The position numbers and the translations under genes were made by a program. 64,000 bases of DNA. Source: a virus. Shown one piece after another: positions 33,097 to 42,542 of this stretch; position 1 is the stretch's first letter, and the number at the start of each line of letters is the position of its first letter. The notes beneath the pieces were generated by a model that did not search any database, was not told the origin of the DNA, and was given only the letters and a program-made list of their open reading frames with translations. The DNA lies in IMG/VR virus record IMGVR_UViG_3300027996_000011, positions 31,728-95,727 of that record, one strand, 5' to 3'.

Positions 33097-33840
33097 TTAC
33101 TTCAAGTCCTCTAACAAGCCCCTAACCCTGATATAAGATTTTTTGCTGTTTTTTAATGACTTAATTTCGTTTTTTACTTGTACTAACTTTCCGGAAAGTG
33201 ACTCATCTTGGGATTCTTTAATTAGGGAATTAATTCTATTTAAGGAAATATCTTTAATATTTTTAAATTCTGTTTCTAGTGTTTCCTCTGTCATAAGTAG
33301 AGTGTTTTTAAGAATTTCTTGTTCACCCTCTGAAAGTTGTTTACCATATACTTCACTGTAATTTTTACTTAATACGTGTGAAAGTATTTTAGGGTTATTA
33401 ATTTTACTTATAACTTTTTTTCTTTCTGTTATTAGGTGAGTTGTTAGTTTTTGTTTTGCTTCTGTAACAACATCTAATTTAGTAACGTCTTGGTTAAAAA
33501 CTACATCATCAATATTTTCATATATAGAATTTTTTCTTTCTATACAAAGTTCTTTTCTATCCTCTATTATTTTATCTAGTATTGGTTTTACTTTTTTTAA
33601 TTCACCCTTTCTATCTTTTAGGTAATTAAATGCTTCATTAAGATATGATGTACTTTTTTCTTTATTTGTGATAGTTTTACTTTCTATTTCGTTATATAAC
33701 GTAAAAAATTCTCTAAGAACTTTAGAGTATTTCATTGTACCCATTATAATCGACAGATTTTTTTTAAATTTATTACTATCTTTAAAAGAATTTTCTAATA
33801 TAGAATCTATACTATTTTTGTAGTGTGAGAAGTTTTTCAT
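33097..33840 (-). CDS. Helical head-region protein (247 aa)
   Basis: A 247-residue, almost entirely helical and Lys-rich protein, MKNFSHYKNSIDSILENSFK at the start. Heptad-like patterns run through KKVKPILDKIIEDRKELCIE and LVQVKNEIKSLKNSKKS. It is not recognised; its place between portal and protease and its coiled-coil form fit a prohead core or internal scaffold component. A late-type motif lies 14 bases before the ATG. Confidence 0.6.
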   Translation of the reverse strand: MKNFSHYKNSIDSILENSFKDSNKFKKNLSIIMGTMKYSKVLREFFTLYNEIESKTITNKEKSTSYLNEAFNYLKDRKGELKKVKPILDKIIEDRKELCIERKNSIYENIDDVVFNQDVTKLDVVTEAKQKLTTHLITERKKVISKINNPKILSHVLSKNYSEVYGKQLSEGEQEILKNTLLMTEETLETEFKNIKDISLNRINSLIKESQDESLSGKLVQVKNEIKSLKNSKKSYIRVRGLLEDLK

Positions 33841-33854
33841 AAAGTTACTTTTAT

Positions 33855-33864
33855 AATAAATATA
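33855..33864 (-). promoter_or_regulatory. Putative late promoter motif TATATTTATT
   Basis: In the coding direction TATATTTATT followed by ATAAAAGTAAC, about 14 bases before ATG 33840. The downstream ATAAAAGTAA is shared with the copy at 32582. Confidence 0.52.
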
Positions 33865-33865
33865 C

Positions 33866-35701
33866 TTAATCCTTTAATAATGTGTCAACCTCATCATTAA
33901 TACTATCAATATTATTTTTTGTTCTATTAAATAACTCATCTAAACCATCTTTAGATAACCCTCTACCTTCTAAAATTAAAGGTAGTTCAGAGTCAACATT
34001 AAAACCTTCAGCAGCCGCTACAGGGTCGGTTATCTCTTCACCAGCACCAGGAGCTTCAGTTTCTGAGTCACCCATATCAAAATTAGCGTCTTCTTCACTT
34101 CCCATATCTAATCCTGGTTCCTCACCTTCTGAATCAGTAGTATTTGTTACGGTCGGTGGTTCTCCATATAGTTTATCAACAGTATTAAATAACCCAGTCT
34201 TTTTAATTACATCACCCGTACTTTCTAATTCTGTAGATACTGCTTTTTCAAATCTTTGTTGTTGTAAGTCTAATTTAATTTCTTCATCACTCATACCTAA
34301 AATAAACTTTTTTGCCCATGTAGCTGAAACTGGTGCTATACCACTTCCTGGGTCACCCACAGCATCTTTATATAATGTTATTTTAGTTTGCCATTGTTCT
34401 AGTTTTAGTAGTTCTGATTGGGTTGATGGGTTAGTTAGACCTAAGGAAAAGTTTTCTAGTTCATCCTCGAACCCTAAAACATATAAATGAATTATAGCTA
34501 TTTTATTTAACTCTTGGATGATAGCTTTCTGAATCCTATTTATGGTTCTTGCGAATCTAATATCTAAAAGAGCTAGATTTTTACCTTCACCCACCACCTC
34601 CTCAAAACCTAAAAACGCTTTTGGTATTCTAAGAGAAGCTAGTAATTTTTTTTGTATATATTCTATATCTGCAATTTCACTTAAATTTGTTGCTCCAGGT
34701 AAAGTTTCTATAGGACTTGGAGCTGCTTGGTCTCTTACTGGTATAAAATAATCTTGGTCCACAGCCATTTGATTCATTCTTAAGTCCACATTTCCATTTT
34801 GTGGGTCTACTACTGGGTCCCTTTTAAACTTATTGGCTACTTTACCAATATAAGCTTCGACATCTTTGTCATCCATATTACCAACAAAGACTTTAAAAAC
34901 TCTTCTTTCTGGAGCTCTAGATGTTCTATATACTAACATAGCATCCTCAGCTAACAACAACTGTTTCCATATTCTTCTAGCTTTTTCCAACATAGAGGTA
35001 CCATAAGGTAATCTTCTATCATCACCTAAAAGTCTAAAATGTGCTATCTCCCAAGAATTAAATGTTAAGTCTTTTTCTCTCCATTTAAATTCTACTTGGT
35101 GAGCTTTGGCATCACTATTATCCATTTGGTTTAAGTAACTATGACCTTCTGTTCTTTCCATTTCAATATTAGGTAGCTGGTTGCACCCTATAACTCCTTT
35201 TTCTGGGTCAATTTTTAAATAAACAAAATTATCTCCGTATTTACAAGCATTACGAATCCACATGATTAAATTTGTGTCAACGTCTAATATGTTATTAAAT
35301 AAATCACCTAGAATTGACTTTATTCTAGTGGATTCAGACTGTATAGATAAAATGTAACCTTTTTCTGACGGGGTTGTGGATTCTTCTGCATATATATCCA
35401 AAGCAGCAGATATTTCCGGTGTAAACTCCATGGACTCATAGTCATAATAAGAAGCTAATCTAGTTGGTTCGTAATAAATAGATTTAGTATATAGTTCATT
35501 ATCTATTTTTTGCCATTGACTTGATAGGTACATGGATTGTTGCATTTGCAACTTCTTCTCCTCATAGTCTTTTTTAGAATCAGTTTTTAGTATTTCTTGT
35601 GAACCAAGTTTAAATTTTTGGAATGTTGGTTCTTGAGCTGTAGGTCCAGCAGGACCAAATAATTTTCCTAGTCTTTGATATATTGTTAAGTTTTCTGCCA
35701 T
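33866..35701 (-). CDS. Portal protein (T4 gp20-like)
   Basis: A 611-residue portal that forms the ring at the head vertex through which DNA is packaged. IYYEPTRLASYYDYESMEFTP, EISAALDIYAEESTTP, IMWIRNACKYGDNFVYLKID and AEDAMLVYRTSRAPERRVFKVFVG are hallmarks of gp20-type portals, as is KKLLASLRIPKAFLGFEEVVG. The C-terminal about 100 residues are acidic and Gly-rich (GSEEDANFDMGDSETEAPG). It lies directly downstream of terminase on the leftward transcript. Confidence 0.93.
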   Translation of the reverse strand: MAENLTIYQRLGKLFGPAGPTAQEPTFQKFKLGSQEILKTDSKKDYEEKKLQMQQSMYLSSQWQKIDNELYTKSIYYEPTRLASYYDYESMEFTPEISAALDIYAEESTTPSEKGYILSIQSESTRIKSILGDLFNNILDVDTNLIMWIRNACKYGDNFVYLKIDPEKGVIGCNQLPNIEMERTEGHSYLNQMDNSDAKAHQVEFKWREKDLTFNSWEIAHFRLLGDDRRLPYGTSMLEKARRIWKQLLLAEDAMLVYRTSRAPERRVFKVFVGNMDDKDVEAYIGKVANKFKRDPVVDPQNGNVDLRMNQMAVDQDYFIPVRDQAAPSPIETLPGATNLSEIADIEYIQKKLLASLRIPKAFLGFEEVVGEGKNLALLDIRFARTINRIQKAIIQELNKIAIIHLYVLGFEDELENFSLGLTNPSTQSELLKLEQWQTKITLYKDAVGDPGSGIAPVSATWAKKFILGMSDEEIKLDLQQQRFEKAVSTELESTGDVIKKTGLFNTVDKLYGEPPTVTNTTDSEGEEPGLDMGSEEDANFDMGDSETEAPGAGEEITDPVAAAEGFNVDSELPLILEGRGLSKDGLDELFNRTKNNIDSINDEVDTLLKD

Positions 35702-35725
35702 ATTGTTTAATAATACTGATTATTT

Positions 35726-35735
35726 TATAAATAGT
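35726..35735 (-). promoter_or_regulatory. Putative late promoter motif ACTATTTATA
   Basis: In the coding direction ACTATTTATA, then 24 bases to ATG 35701 of the portal gene; weaker match at the second and third positions. Confidence 0.45.
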
Positions 35736-35745
35736 AAATCATTTA

Positions 35746-37485
35746 CTATCGGATTTTACCGAATAGCCAAGCGTTCTGTTTATATTGTTCTTTAGTGTCT
35801 GAAGGTGTATTACCTGGTAATCCAAACATAGGTTTATTCTGTTGAGGTTTTCTATAGTCAGGTTCTTCGTTAGTAGAATTACTACTATTAATCCAACCGT
35901 CTAACATTGCTTTTGTCATACTGTCAGCTTTATGTAATTGACTAAAAGAGTTTTCACCAACATACAATGCCATGGCTATTGCCATAATTAAATCATCATG
36001 TTTACCTTTCATGTGATTTGGTTTTCCGTTTATATAGACAAATGTATACATCTCATTTAACAACCTTTTAGACCTTATTACAAATTTATGTCTAAGAGCC
36101 TCCTCAAAGGCTGCTATTATCTGAGTTCTTTTATTATTAAAGGCTAATCCAGGTGTTTTAGTACCTTCGTTTGGGTTATACTTCCATTTATCTGCCGTAT
36201 TCATACCCTCCACATATAAATCTTTATATCCTAATTCTTGTAATTTTCTAGATGTCGCTACACCCATACCCCCTGTTATATCAGTAACTACATAGGCATT
36301 ATACATACTTCCCCATTTATACACTATATCAGCGGCTAAATCTGGTGGAATTTTACCTAGATATTCAGCTACTTGACATCTAGAGTCAAAATCTATAATT
36401 ATTATAGATGTAAAATCTTCCGAATCACCCCTACTTACATCACACCCCAGAATATAACGATGACCCTCTATTGGCTTTTCCCAAATCCACATTTGGTTAC
36501 CCACAAACATTTCTTCAGGGTCCCTAATATCTTCATGTTTTATTTTTTCAATAGTTTCTACAGGTATAACGTTATCCCCCGAACCTAAAAAAGCACTTTC
36601 TAACTCTTGTGATATTTTTCTTCTATCATACTTAAGTTTTTTAACCATACTCTCAAACCAAGAAGAACAAGGTTTATAACCATCCCTAGATAATTCTTCA
36701 AATTTACTTAATTCTTTTTCATATAAAAACCCATCTTCATCATAATCCTCCCTATTTAATAAAAAATGTACAATATCTTTAGTCTTAACCCAAAAAATAT
36801 CTTTTGTAAATCTGGGGTCGTTTTGCCAATGAAGTTCTGAAATATGAAAACTATTTAAACCTTTTATAGATTGTTCGTATATTTCATAATAAATCTTATC
36901 GTACCCATTTGGTGTTGATATTACTATTACTTTACCTCCTGTAGATAATGATGCCATACATGCAGCCCAAAAATCGTCTCCCGCTTCTATGTATGCGGCC
37001 TCGTCAAATATTAATGTTGTTGGTGTAAACCCTCTAAGTGCATCTACGGAAGTAGCCACAGCTTTTACTTCACTACCATTATTTAATTTAAAATGCTTTT
37101 GTGAATCTTTTTCTTTTGAGAACCCAACGTTAATCCAATCAGGCCACTGATTTATAAAACCTCTAACTTTATTAGCGAATTCTGACGCGGTGTCCAGTTT
37201 GTTCGCAATTATAAGAATTTTTTCTGGTTTATTTTTAGAAGCGAATTGTAATTTTTTTGATACCCAAGCTGCAGTTGCTGTGGAAACACCCGCCTGTCTA
37301 TACTTTTTTGTGATGTTATCGTTATATACCTCAAAATTCCTTAACATCATCTTTTGTTCTGGAAACAAAATAAATGGTACGTACTTAGATTGGGTATTGT
37401 CGTAAGTTTCTAAATAGGTTTCAATAGCGTAATTTGTGTCTTGTAAGCACCTAGCATAGTCCTTTATTAAATCTTCTTTATTCAT
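35746..37485 (-). CDS. Terminase large subunit (T4 gp17-like)
   Basis: A 579-residue packaging motor: N-terminal ATPase and C-terminal RNase H-fold nuclease. ATPase: KKYRQAGVSTATAAW (61-75) at the Walker A position, TTLIFDEAAYIEAGD (156-170) as Walker B, ISTPNG (189-194) as motif III. Nuclease: RYILGCDVSRGDSEDF with Asp349, VVTDITGGMG with Asp402, and KHDDLIMAIAMAL with Asp497/498. The Walker A stretch lacks the usual GK[ST] Lys (it reads AGVST), a variant seen in some terminases. Head genes follow downstream (portal) and precede it (37517-41379). A late-type motif sits four bases before ATG. Confidence 0.93.
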   Translation of the reverse strand: MNKEDLIKDYARCLQDTNYAIETYLETYDNTQSKYVPFILFPEQKMMLRNFEVYNDNITKKYRQAGVSTATAAWVSKKLQFASKNKPEKILIIANKLDTASEFANKVRGFINQWPDWINVGFSKEKDSQKHFKLNNGSEVKAVATSVDALRGFTPTTLIFDEAAYIEAGDDFWAACMASLSTGGKVIVISTPNGYDKIYYEIYEQSIKGLNSFHISELHWQNDPRFTKDIFWVKTKDIVHFLLNREDYDEDGFLYEKELSKFEELSRDGYKPCSSWFESMVKKLKYDRRKISQELESAFLGSGDNVIPVETIEKIKHEDIRDPEEMFVGNQMWIWEKPIEGHRYILGCDVSRGDSEDFTSIIIIDFDSRCQVAEYLGKIPPDLAADIVYKWGSMYNAYVVTDITGGMGVATSRKLQELGYKDLYVEGMNTADKWKYNPNEGTKTPGLAFNNKRTQIIAAFEEALRHKFVIRSKRLLNEMYTFVYINGKPNHMKGKHDDLIMAIAMALYVGENSFSQLHKADSMTKAMLDGWINSSNSTNEEPDYRKPQQNKPMFGLPGNTPSDTKEQYKQNAWLFGKIR

Positions 37486-37489
37486 ACGC

Positions 37490-37499
37490 TATAAATATC
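37490..37499 (-). promoter_or_regulatory. Putative late promoter motif GATATTTATA
   Basis: In the coding direction GATATTTATA-GCGT-ATG: only four bases to the terminase start, one of the short-spaced copies. Confidence 0.6.
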
Positions 37500-37516
37500 G
37501 GAAAAATATTAACCTT

Positions 37517-38845
37517 TTACAAGTTATATAAAAAGTCTTTTTCTGCTTTTGTTAAAGAGCCCATTCCACTCTTATTAATCTTGTCTAGAATTGTGTCCAT
37601 ATCTAGTTCTGGTTCTGTTTGAGTTGTAGTGTCGTCTGATGTGTCTGGTGTTTGGGTTATTTCACCACTAGCGTCTTCGTAATCTTCTTGCTTTAATTGG
37701 TTTACTATGCCGTCAATCATTTTCTTAACTTGGTTTTTACCTTCCTGACTACCCGATAGTATTTCTTTAGCTAATTTAAGGAATTCTTCAGCTTCTAAAC
37801 TTACAAATTTAAAATAAAAATAATTTTTAATTCTTTTTTGTTCATCAGTGTTAAAAAAGTCTTCTGGATATACCTCTAAAAATTTTTCCCAAATTACTGG
37901 TCCTAATCGTAAATCCCAAATTTCAGCTGGTAAAGTATCCTCCATACCAATTACTTCTTGAGCCATGTCTGGGTCAGATGGTAGTCCGTGAGCAGAAACA
38001 TACTCCATAACACCTTTATATAATTCATGCACTAATATAGGAAACATTAATCCCTTTGCTTTAATTGTAGGTGGGTCTGTTTCTAAGTCTAATTCTTCTT
38101 TTCCAGCCATAGCTTGTTCTGCACCACCCCCACCAATCATACCTTCCATATCTGGCATTACCCAATACATTAAATCGTTAACTGACATTACTATAGAGTA
38201 TAACCCAACTAAATCTGGGTTTATATCATTTAATCTTTCATTTACTAAGTGGTACATGTAGTGAGCTTTTTTTGCTGACCCCTGTATTAAAGAATTTATA
38301 AATCTTCTTTTTTGTTTTTCTAAATCTAATTTTTGTAACCTTTTAGCAGCTTCATCCTCCATTTCAAAATTAGGAAATTCAAGCTCCTTCTTTTTCTTTT
38401 TTTCTTTAGGTTTTTGTTGCATTCCCGACATATTAGGTTTTTCCAGTTTTGCGTCAAACTGTAAATCACCTTCAGGTATACCCATTTCACCAACAACCAA
38501 CTCTACTGCGAGATTTTCTAAAACTTCTTTATTTTGTGATTCTATTTGTAATATTCTTTGAGCTGCTTGCATTAACATTGGTTGTAGAGACATGAAAGTT
38601 TGTGGGTCTATATTTTCTACCCCTGTCGCATCTTTTACTTTTTGTACAACATCTTGAAATCTTTGGGATGCTATTAACTCTTCGAAATTGTCTGGAATCC
38701 CATCTTTATCTACGTCTGGGAAAGCTTGATGCTTACCTAAAGGATGGTCTTGTGATTTTAATTTTGATTCTATGTCTGGTGACATTCTTTCTCTACCATC
38801 ACCATAATCAATCGGAGGTGCCTCATTTAACTTTTTCTTATCCAT
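37517..38845 (-). CDS. Virion-region protein with Ca-binding-like motif (442 aa)
   Basis: A 442-residue acidic protein starting MDKKKLNEAPPIDYGDGRER. KLNE/A near residue 8 fits the [I/L]xE/A rule. FPDVDKDGIPDNFEEL (43-58) is a D.D.DG..D loop like a thrombospondin-3/EF-hand calcium site. The middle has a Lys-rich KPKEKKKKKELEFPNFEM linker and the C-terminal half is helical, including MFPILVHELYKGVMEYVSA. Family unknown. Overlaps the next upstream gene by eight bases, so the four proteins from here to 41379 are probably one unit. Confidence 0.65.
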   Translation of the reverse strand: MDKKKLNEAPPIDYGDGRERMSPDIESKLKSQDHPLGKHQAFPDVDKDGIPDNFEELIASQRFQDVVQKVKDATGVENIDPQTFMSLQPMLMQAAQRILQIESQNKEVLENLAVELVVGEMGIPEGDLQFDAKLEKPNMSGMQQKPKEKKKKKELEFPNFEMEDEAAKRLQKLDLEKQKRRFINSLIQGSAKKAHYMYHLVNERLNDINPDLVGLYSIVMSVNDLMYWVMPDMEGMIGGGGAEQAMAGKEELDLETDPPTIKAKGLMFPILVHELYKGVMEYVSAHGLPSDPDMAQEVIGMEDTLPAEIWDLRLGPVIWEKFLEVYPEDFFNTDEQKRIKNYFYFKFVSLEAEEFLKLAKEILSGSQEGKNQVKKMIDGIVNQLKQEDYEDASGEITQTPDTSDDTTTQTEPELDMDTILDKINKSGMGSLTKAEKDFLYNL

Positions 38846-39833
38846 GTTGTGTTAATGCTTTACCTAGGTTAGTTGATGTTAACCAATCTGGTAATGAAGA
38901 TTTATTACCTTTAGCTTTTGGGTTTGGTTTTGTTTTTGGTTTTTGGAATGGGCCTCTTCTTTTTTTCTCTCCTGGTCTAGATGGTGCAATAGTAGGTGTT
39001 TTTAGTGGTGCTGGTGCAGTAGTTGCTTCTGGAGCTCCTATATATTCACCTTCATTATCTCTGTCGGTTTCATTTAAATCTATTTCACCAAGACCAAGAC
39101 CATTTAATTTTATATTACCTGAAGGACAAATATTTAAATCTATAACGTTATTATCCCCTTTTAAATATCCGTTAATGTGTCCGTCATCATCAAAACCGTC
39201 TACCTCAACACTCATAGGTGGGTCCATTTCTTCACCTATTTCTACCATAGTAGTAAATGATTCGTTTTGGTCTTCAGTTCCTACTATTTTTGATTTTTTA
39301 ATATTTGTTGATAAATTTTCTTTTATAGTTTTTATAAAGTTTTTTTTGGATATCTCCGGGTTTTCGTTAGCCTCAACTAGTGACATAACCCAATCTTCCA
39401 ATATCTTAGACTCGTCTACTTTTTCTGGTAAGTTTTCATAGTCTTCTGGTGTCATCTTTGACCCTAATTTTTCAGCAGCAGCAGGATTTACAGCGTATAG
39501 ATATTTTTGTTGTGCTTTACTAGCAAATTTTTCATCTATTTCCTTCTCCCTCAATAAAGGGGTACCGTCAATATCTACATCTGGATTTCCAGTCTTATCC
39601 GTTTCAATATCTAATTCTTCCTCCGTTTCATACTCCTCTAATTCTGCAGCTTTTGCCATATATAAAGTAGCTAATTCTTTTTCTTTACTTTTAATATCCT
39701 TGTCAGATACTTGCTCTTTAAAAATTTTATTATTTAATTGTTGTAGCTGTTGGTTGGAAAATAAAGATAGGGTTCTATGTGTGAACCCTTCATTTAAAAA
39801 CTTATCTATTAAATTTTTTCTAGTTTGTGGCAT
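38838..39833 (-). CDS. Virion-region protein (331 aa)
   Basis: A 331-residue protein starting MPQTRKNLIDKFLNEGFTHR; FLNE/G at 15-16 is a possible S77-type cleavage site. KYLYAVNPAAAEKLGSKMTP recalls short sequences in phage structural proteins, and an acidic VEIGEEMDPPMSVEVDG region precedes a Pro/Lys-rich end (PSRPGEKKRRGPFQKPKTKP). No family is named. It overlaps both flanking genes. Confidence 0.6.
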   Translation of the reverse strand: MPQTRKNLIDKFLNEGFTHRTLSLFSNQQLQQLNNKIFKEQVSDKDIKSKEKELATLYMAKAAELEEYETEEELDIETDKTGNPDVDIDGTPLLREKEIDEKFASKAQQKYLYAVNPAAAEKLGSKMTPEDYENLPEKVDESKILEDWVMSLVEANENPEISKKNFIKTIKENLSTNIKKSKIVGTEDQNESFTTMVEIGEEMDPPMSVEVDGFDDDGHINGYLKGDNNVIDLNICPSGNIKLNGLGLGEIDLNETDRDNEGEYIGAPEATTAPAPLKTPTIAPSRPGEKKRRGPFQKPKTKPNPKAKGNKSSLPDWLTSTNLGKALTQHG

Positions 39834-40230
39834 TTGTTAAAATTTTATCAAATTCTAATATTATATCTCTAGCATATAATTTGTCTTGGGTTTTTTTACC
39901 GTCTTCCCCAAAATGGAAAACTAATCTTTCTTCCTCATCATTTTCATAAGATTCTTCATAAGTTTCCCATCCTAACGCTACTACATTGTCTAAAGCATGT
40001 TCCATAGAAAAATAATCTGAATTTTGTACTAATTCTAACTTAATATTTTTTCCTTTTAACACACCCACTTTTTTTATAAATTGTATTTCTGGTGGACCTG
40101 GTTTACCGTGTGCCGGATTAGAGTCCCAATCCTCACCCCACATTTCTTCTAAACTGTCTCCAAAGATAAACTCATAAATGTTCTCATTTTTGTAATCTGG
40201 CCCAAGTTCATTTATAAATAAAAGTTTCAT
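39820..40230 (-). CDS. Hypothetical protein (136 aa), head-gene operon
   Basis: A 136-residue acidic alpha/beta protein starting MKLLFINELGPDYKNENIYE, followed by WGEDWDSNPAHGKPGPPEIQ and FSMEHALDNVVALGWETYEE. It resembles a small conserved protein I associate with T4-like phages near terminase, but with no known function. It overlaps the 331-aa gene by 14 bases and abuts the acidic gene upstream. Confidence 0.65.
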   Translation of the reverse strand: MKLLFINELGPDYKNENIYEFIFGDSLEEMWGEDWDSNPAHGKPGPPEIQFIKKVGVLKGKNIKLELVQNSDYFSMEHALDNVVALGWETYEESYENDEEERLVFHFGEDGKKTQDKLYARDIILEFDKILTNATN

Positions 40231-41379
40231 TTATTTTATAAACCCATTGGTTAGTATCCAAACCTTTTTATTTTTACTTTCTAATATTATTTTACCAGAA
40301 TCTGTTTTTCTTTTAAACTTAAAAGATTTATTTTCTTTTAAAAACTTTTCACAACTAAGTTCTTGTTCTACAGTCTTATATTTTTTTTTTAATTTTTTTG
40401 TCTCCTGTAAGTGTTTAATTTTAGATTTTAAGTATTGTTCTGCTGTATTAGGTGAGGACTTTGTTTTTTTACCAGTCTCAATATAAGATTCTAGTAAATT
40501 ACCAACCCTTTCTTTTAAAGACTCCATAGCTACTTCTTCATCATCCATATCAAGGTCCATACTATCTTCATCACCAACCTCTGTATCTAAATCCATATCT
40601 TCGTCACCCATATCGATATCAACATCAACATCTTCTTCATCACCATAAGCTGCTTCATCCTCATCAAATCTATCTAAAACATCGTCTTTGTCGTCTTCAT
40701 CTAAATTGTCTAAATCTACAGCTGATATTATAGAATTTAAAACATACTTAATGTCAGCACTCCCTAACTCCTCCTCAACGTCTCTAAGTTTTTGTCCTAA
40801 TTTACCAGTTAGTTTTTGGATTGGTTTCATAAACCCTTCCATTTCTTCTTCATCACCACCCTCTAAATCAACATCTAAATCTTCTTCTTCATCATCCATA
40901 TCCATATCCAAATCTTCATCTTCATCTCCCATGTCAAGGTCCATATCCACATCCACAGATTCTTCATCACCACCTTCATCTGGGACATTTAATACAAATT
41001 TTTCTTGTTCATCCATTTCACTTTCATCATACATAGACATTCCAGTACCTTCATTATATTCTTCATTTAAAGGTTTAAATATTAGATTCATTCTTTTTAA
41101 AGCTTTACCGTAACTTTTAAACCTGTCTCTTTTTTTGTTTTGGGGTCCACTAACGTATTCTAGTTCGGATTCGTTAATACCAGATTTTAGATAATACCCG
41201 TCACGTTCTAGTACTATAGAATAAACTCGTCCATCCGCACCTTTTTTAGTGAAATGATTTGTTTCTACCTGTAATTCTTTATTTCTAGTTGTTTCTCCAA
41301 AACGTGCTATTTCCATTATTCTTTGTACTTTAGCATCTCCTTGTAATTTTTCACTACCTATTGGTTTTAATCCTGACAT
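40231..41379 (-). CDS. Acidic Asp/Met-repeat virion-region protein (382 aa)
   Basis: A 382-residue protein. The first 110 residues are mixed, with a GADGRVYSIVLERDGYYLKSG domain; residues about 130-185 and 245-290 consist of Asp/Glu with alternating Met/Leu/Val (DVDMDLDMGDEDEDLDMDMD); the end is Lys-rich and helical. The repeats resemble those in the scaffold-like protein at 30276. A head-core, DNA-mimic or ion-binding role is possible; no family is recognised. It abuts the next gene downstream (40230). Confidence 0.6.
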   Translation of the reverse strand: MSGLKPIGSEKLQGDAKVQRIMEIARFGETTRNKELQVETNHFTKKGADGRVYSIVLERDGYYLKSGINESELEYVSGPQNKKRDRFKSYGKALKRMNLIFKPLNEEYNEGTGMSMYDESEMDEQEKFVLNVPDEGGDEESVDVDMDLDMGDEDEDLDMDMDDEEEDLDVDLEGGDEEEMEGFMKPIQKLTGKLGQKLRDVEEELGSADIKYVLNSIISAVDLDNLDEDDKDDVLDRFDEDEAAYGDEEDVDVDIDMGDEDMDLDTEVGDEDSMDLDMDDEEVAMESLKERVGNLLESYIETGKKTKSSPNTAEQYLKSKIKHLQETKKLKKKYKTVEQELSCEKFLKENKSFKFKRKTDSGKIILESKNKKVWILTNGFIK

Positions 41380-41406
41380 GTTAATTTGTTTTTTATTTTA
41401 TTTTAT

Positions 41407-41754
41407 TTAACTATTTAATCCACCACCACCAATTATGGTTGGTCTGAACATAGCTGTTGTTCCTGAATAATTATCTGAACGTGTTATACCTGACATAGGG
41501 TCACTACAACTACAATCATAACATAAGAAAATAGCTTTATCAGACGCTGTTACACCACCAGGATTTATAACAAGTTCCATAGTTGTTCCAGCAGCAAGAC
41601 CTAATATTAATCCTTGGTAGGTAAATGTAGCCGCTGCACCAGATGTAACAACTGACGTACATTTATACCCATCATAAGTTGTGGTGTTTACAAACTCATA
41701 ACCCTCAATAGCAATTGTAGGTATCGAGTTACCTCCGTAATTTCCTCCAGCCAT
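41407..41754 (-). CDS. Small beta-rich protein, possible capsid decoration or neck protein
   Basis: A 115-residue protein rich in Gly/Thr/Ser: MAGGNYGGNSIPTIAIEGYE, a TFTYQGLILGLAAGTTMELV middle and a CYDCSCSDPMSGITR loop with three Cys, ending IIGGGGLNS. It looks like a compact beta-barrel such as virion decoration or head-tail joining proteins have, but no family is recognised. A late-type motif precedes it by 26 bases. Confidence 0.55.
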   Translation of the reverse strand: MAGGNYGGNSIPTIAIEGYEFVNTTTYDGYKCTSVVTSGAAATFTYQGLILGLAAGTTMELVINPGGVTASDKAIFLCYDCSCSDPMSGITRSDNYSGTTAMFRPTIIGGGGLNS

Positions 41755-41780
41755 AATTAATTAATTAATTTTTATTTATT

Positions 41781-41790
41781 TATAAATATA
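41781..41790 (-). promoter_or_regulatory. Putative late promoter motif TATATTTATA
   Basis: In the coding direction TATATTTATA, 26 bases before ATG 41754; a GATATTTAGA near-copy lies just upstream. Confidence 0.5.
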
Positions 41791-41791
41791 T

Positions 41792-42538
41792 CTAAATATC
41801 AGAAACTTTTTCTTCGACAGTAAGAGTTTTGTCGATTAATTCATTTCTAACATCATTTATTTTCTTTAAATACTCATTTCTTCTTAAAAATTTAAAAGTA
41901 AGATTTTCATACGAATACTCACCCTCATCTTTTAAACCATCTCCACGATATTTTTTAAGTTTATTTTTTAGTTTTTCTATAGTATCTAAAACCACTAGTG
42001 GTTCTTTTCTTTTTGCATCGGTTTCTATGTTGTCTATTTTTTTCATCCACTCTCTAGATTTACTTAATAGTTTTTGGGTATCTATTTCAACATCTTCACT
42101 TTTAGTAGGATTTACAATCCAATCATCATATAAAACAGAGTATACTCCACTAGCAAAATGAGGTTCGTCAATGTCTTGTGCATAAACCTCAACGTCAAAA
42201 TCTTTAACGGTAACATCTCTAAGAGAATTCCATATAATCCTTCTACTATCTAAATATTTTTTAAGTAATTCATTAGACTCTGAAAAATCCATTATAATAT
42301 GTAAGTCTACGTCCGAAAAATCTGACCAATTAAAATTAGATAAAGAACCAGTAAGTGTAATATCTTCTATATCTAAATCTAAATCCGTAAAATCTTTATA
42401 ATTTTCTACTACCTCTAATAAGGCTTTCCTTATTTCTGGTTTCATTTTATAAATGTCACCATCTAAAAACCAAATTTTTGGGTTTAGTTCGTTTTGGACC
42501 TTGAAGCTTTTTACTATTTGTGTATTGGTTTTTGCCAT
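41792..42538 (-). CDS. Pol-beta-type nucleotidyltransferase-fold protein
   Basis: A 248-residue protein with a nucleotidyltransferase core. TLTGSLSNFNWSDFSDVDLH (62-80) holds the GS motif and the two metal-binding Asp (76, 78), and VKDFDVEVYAQD (111-122) gives the third acidic residue. The downstream part is helical, with KKIDNIETDAKRKEPLVV. Such proteins recur in large phages with no fixed role; NMP transfer to RNA, protein or a small molecule is possible. A late-type motif four bases before ATG 42538 suggests late expression, so it may be a virion protein. Confidence 0.78.
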   Translation of the reverse strand: MAKTNTQIVKSFKVQNELNPKIWFLDGDIYKMKPEIRKALLEVVENYKDFTDLDLDIEDITLTGSLSNFNWSDFSDVDLHIIMDFSESNELLKKYLDSRRIIWNSLRDVTVKDFDVEVYAQDIDEPHFASGVYSVLYDDWIVNPTKSEDVEIDTQKLLSKSREWMKKIDNIETDAKRKEPLVVLDTIEKLKNKLKKYRGDGLKDEGEYSYENLTFKFLRRNEYLKKINDVRNELIDKTLTVEEKVSDI

Positions 42539-42542
42539 ATTC

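Noticed and set aside
33882-34490. 202-residue rightward frame inside the portal gene
   Set aside because: Antisense shadow of a clear portal gene; composition (Ser/Pro rich) is the mirror of acidic codons.
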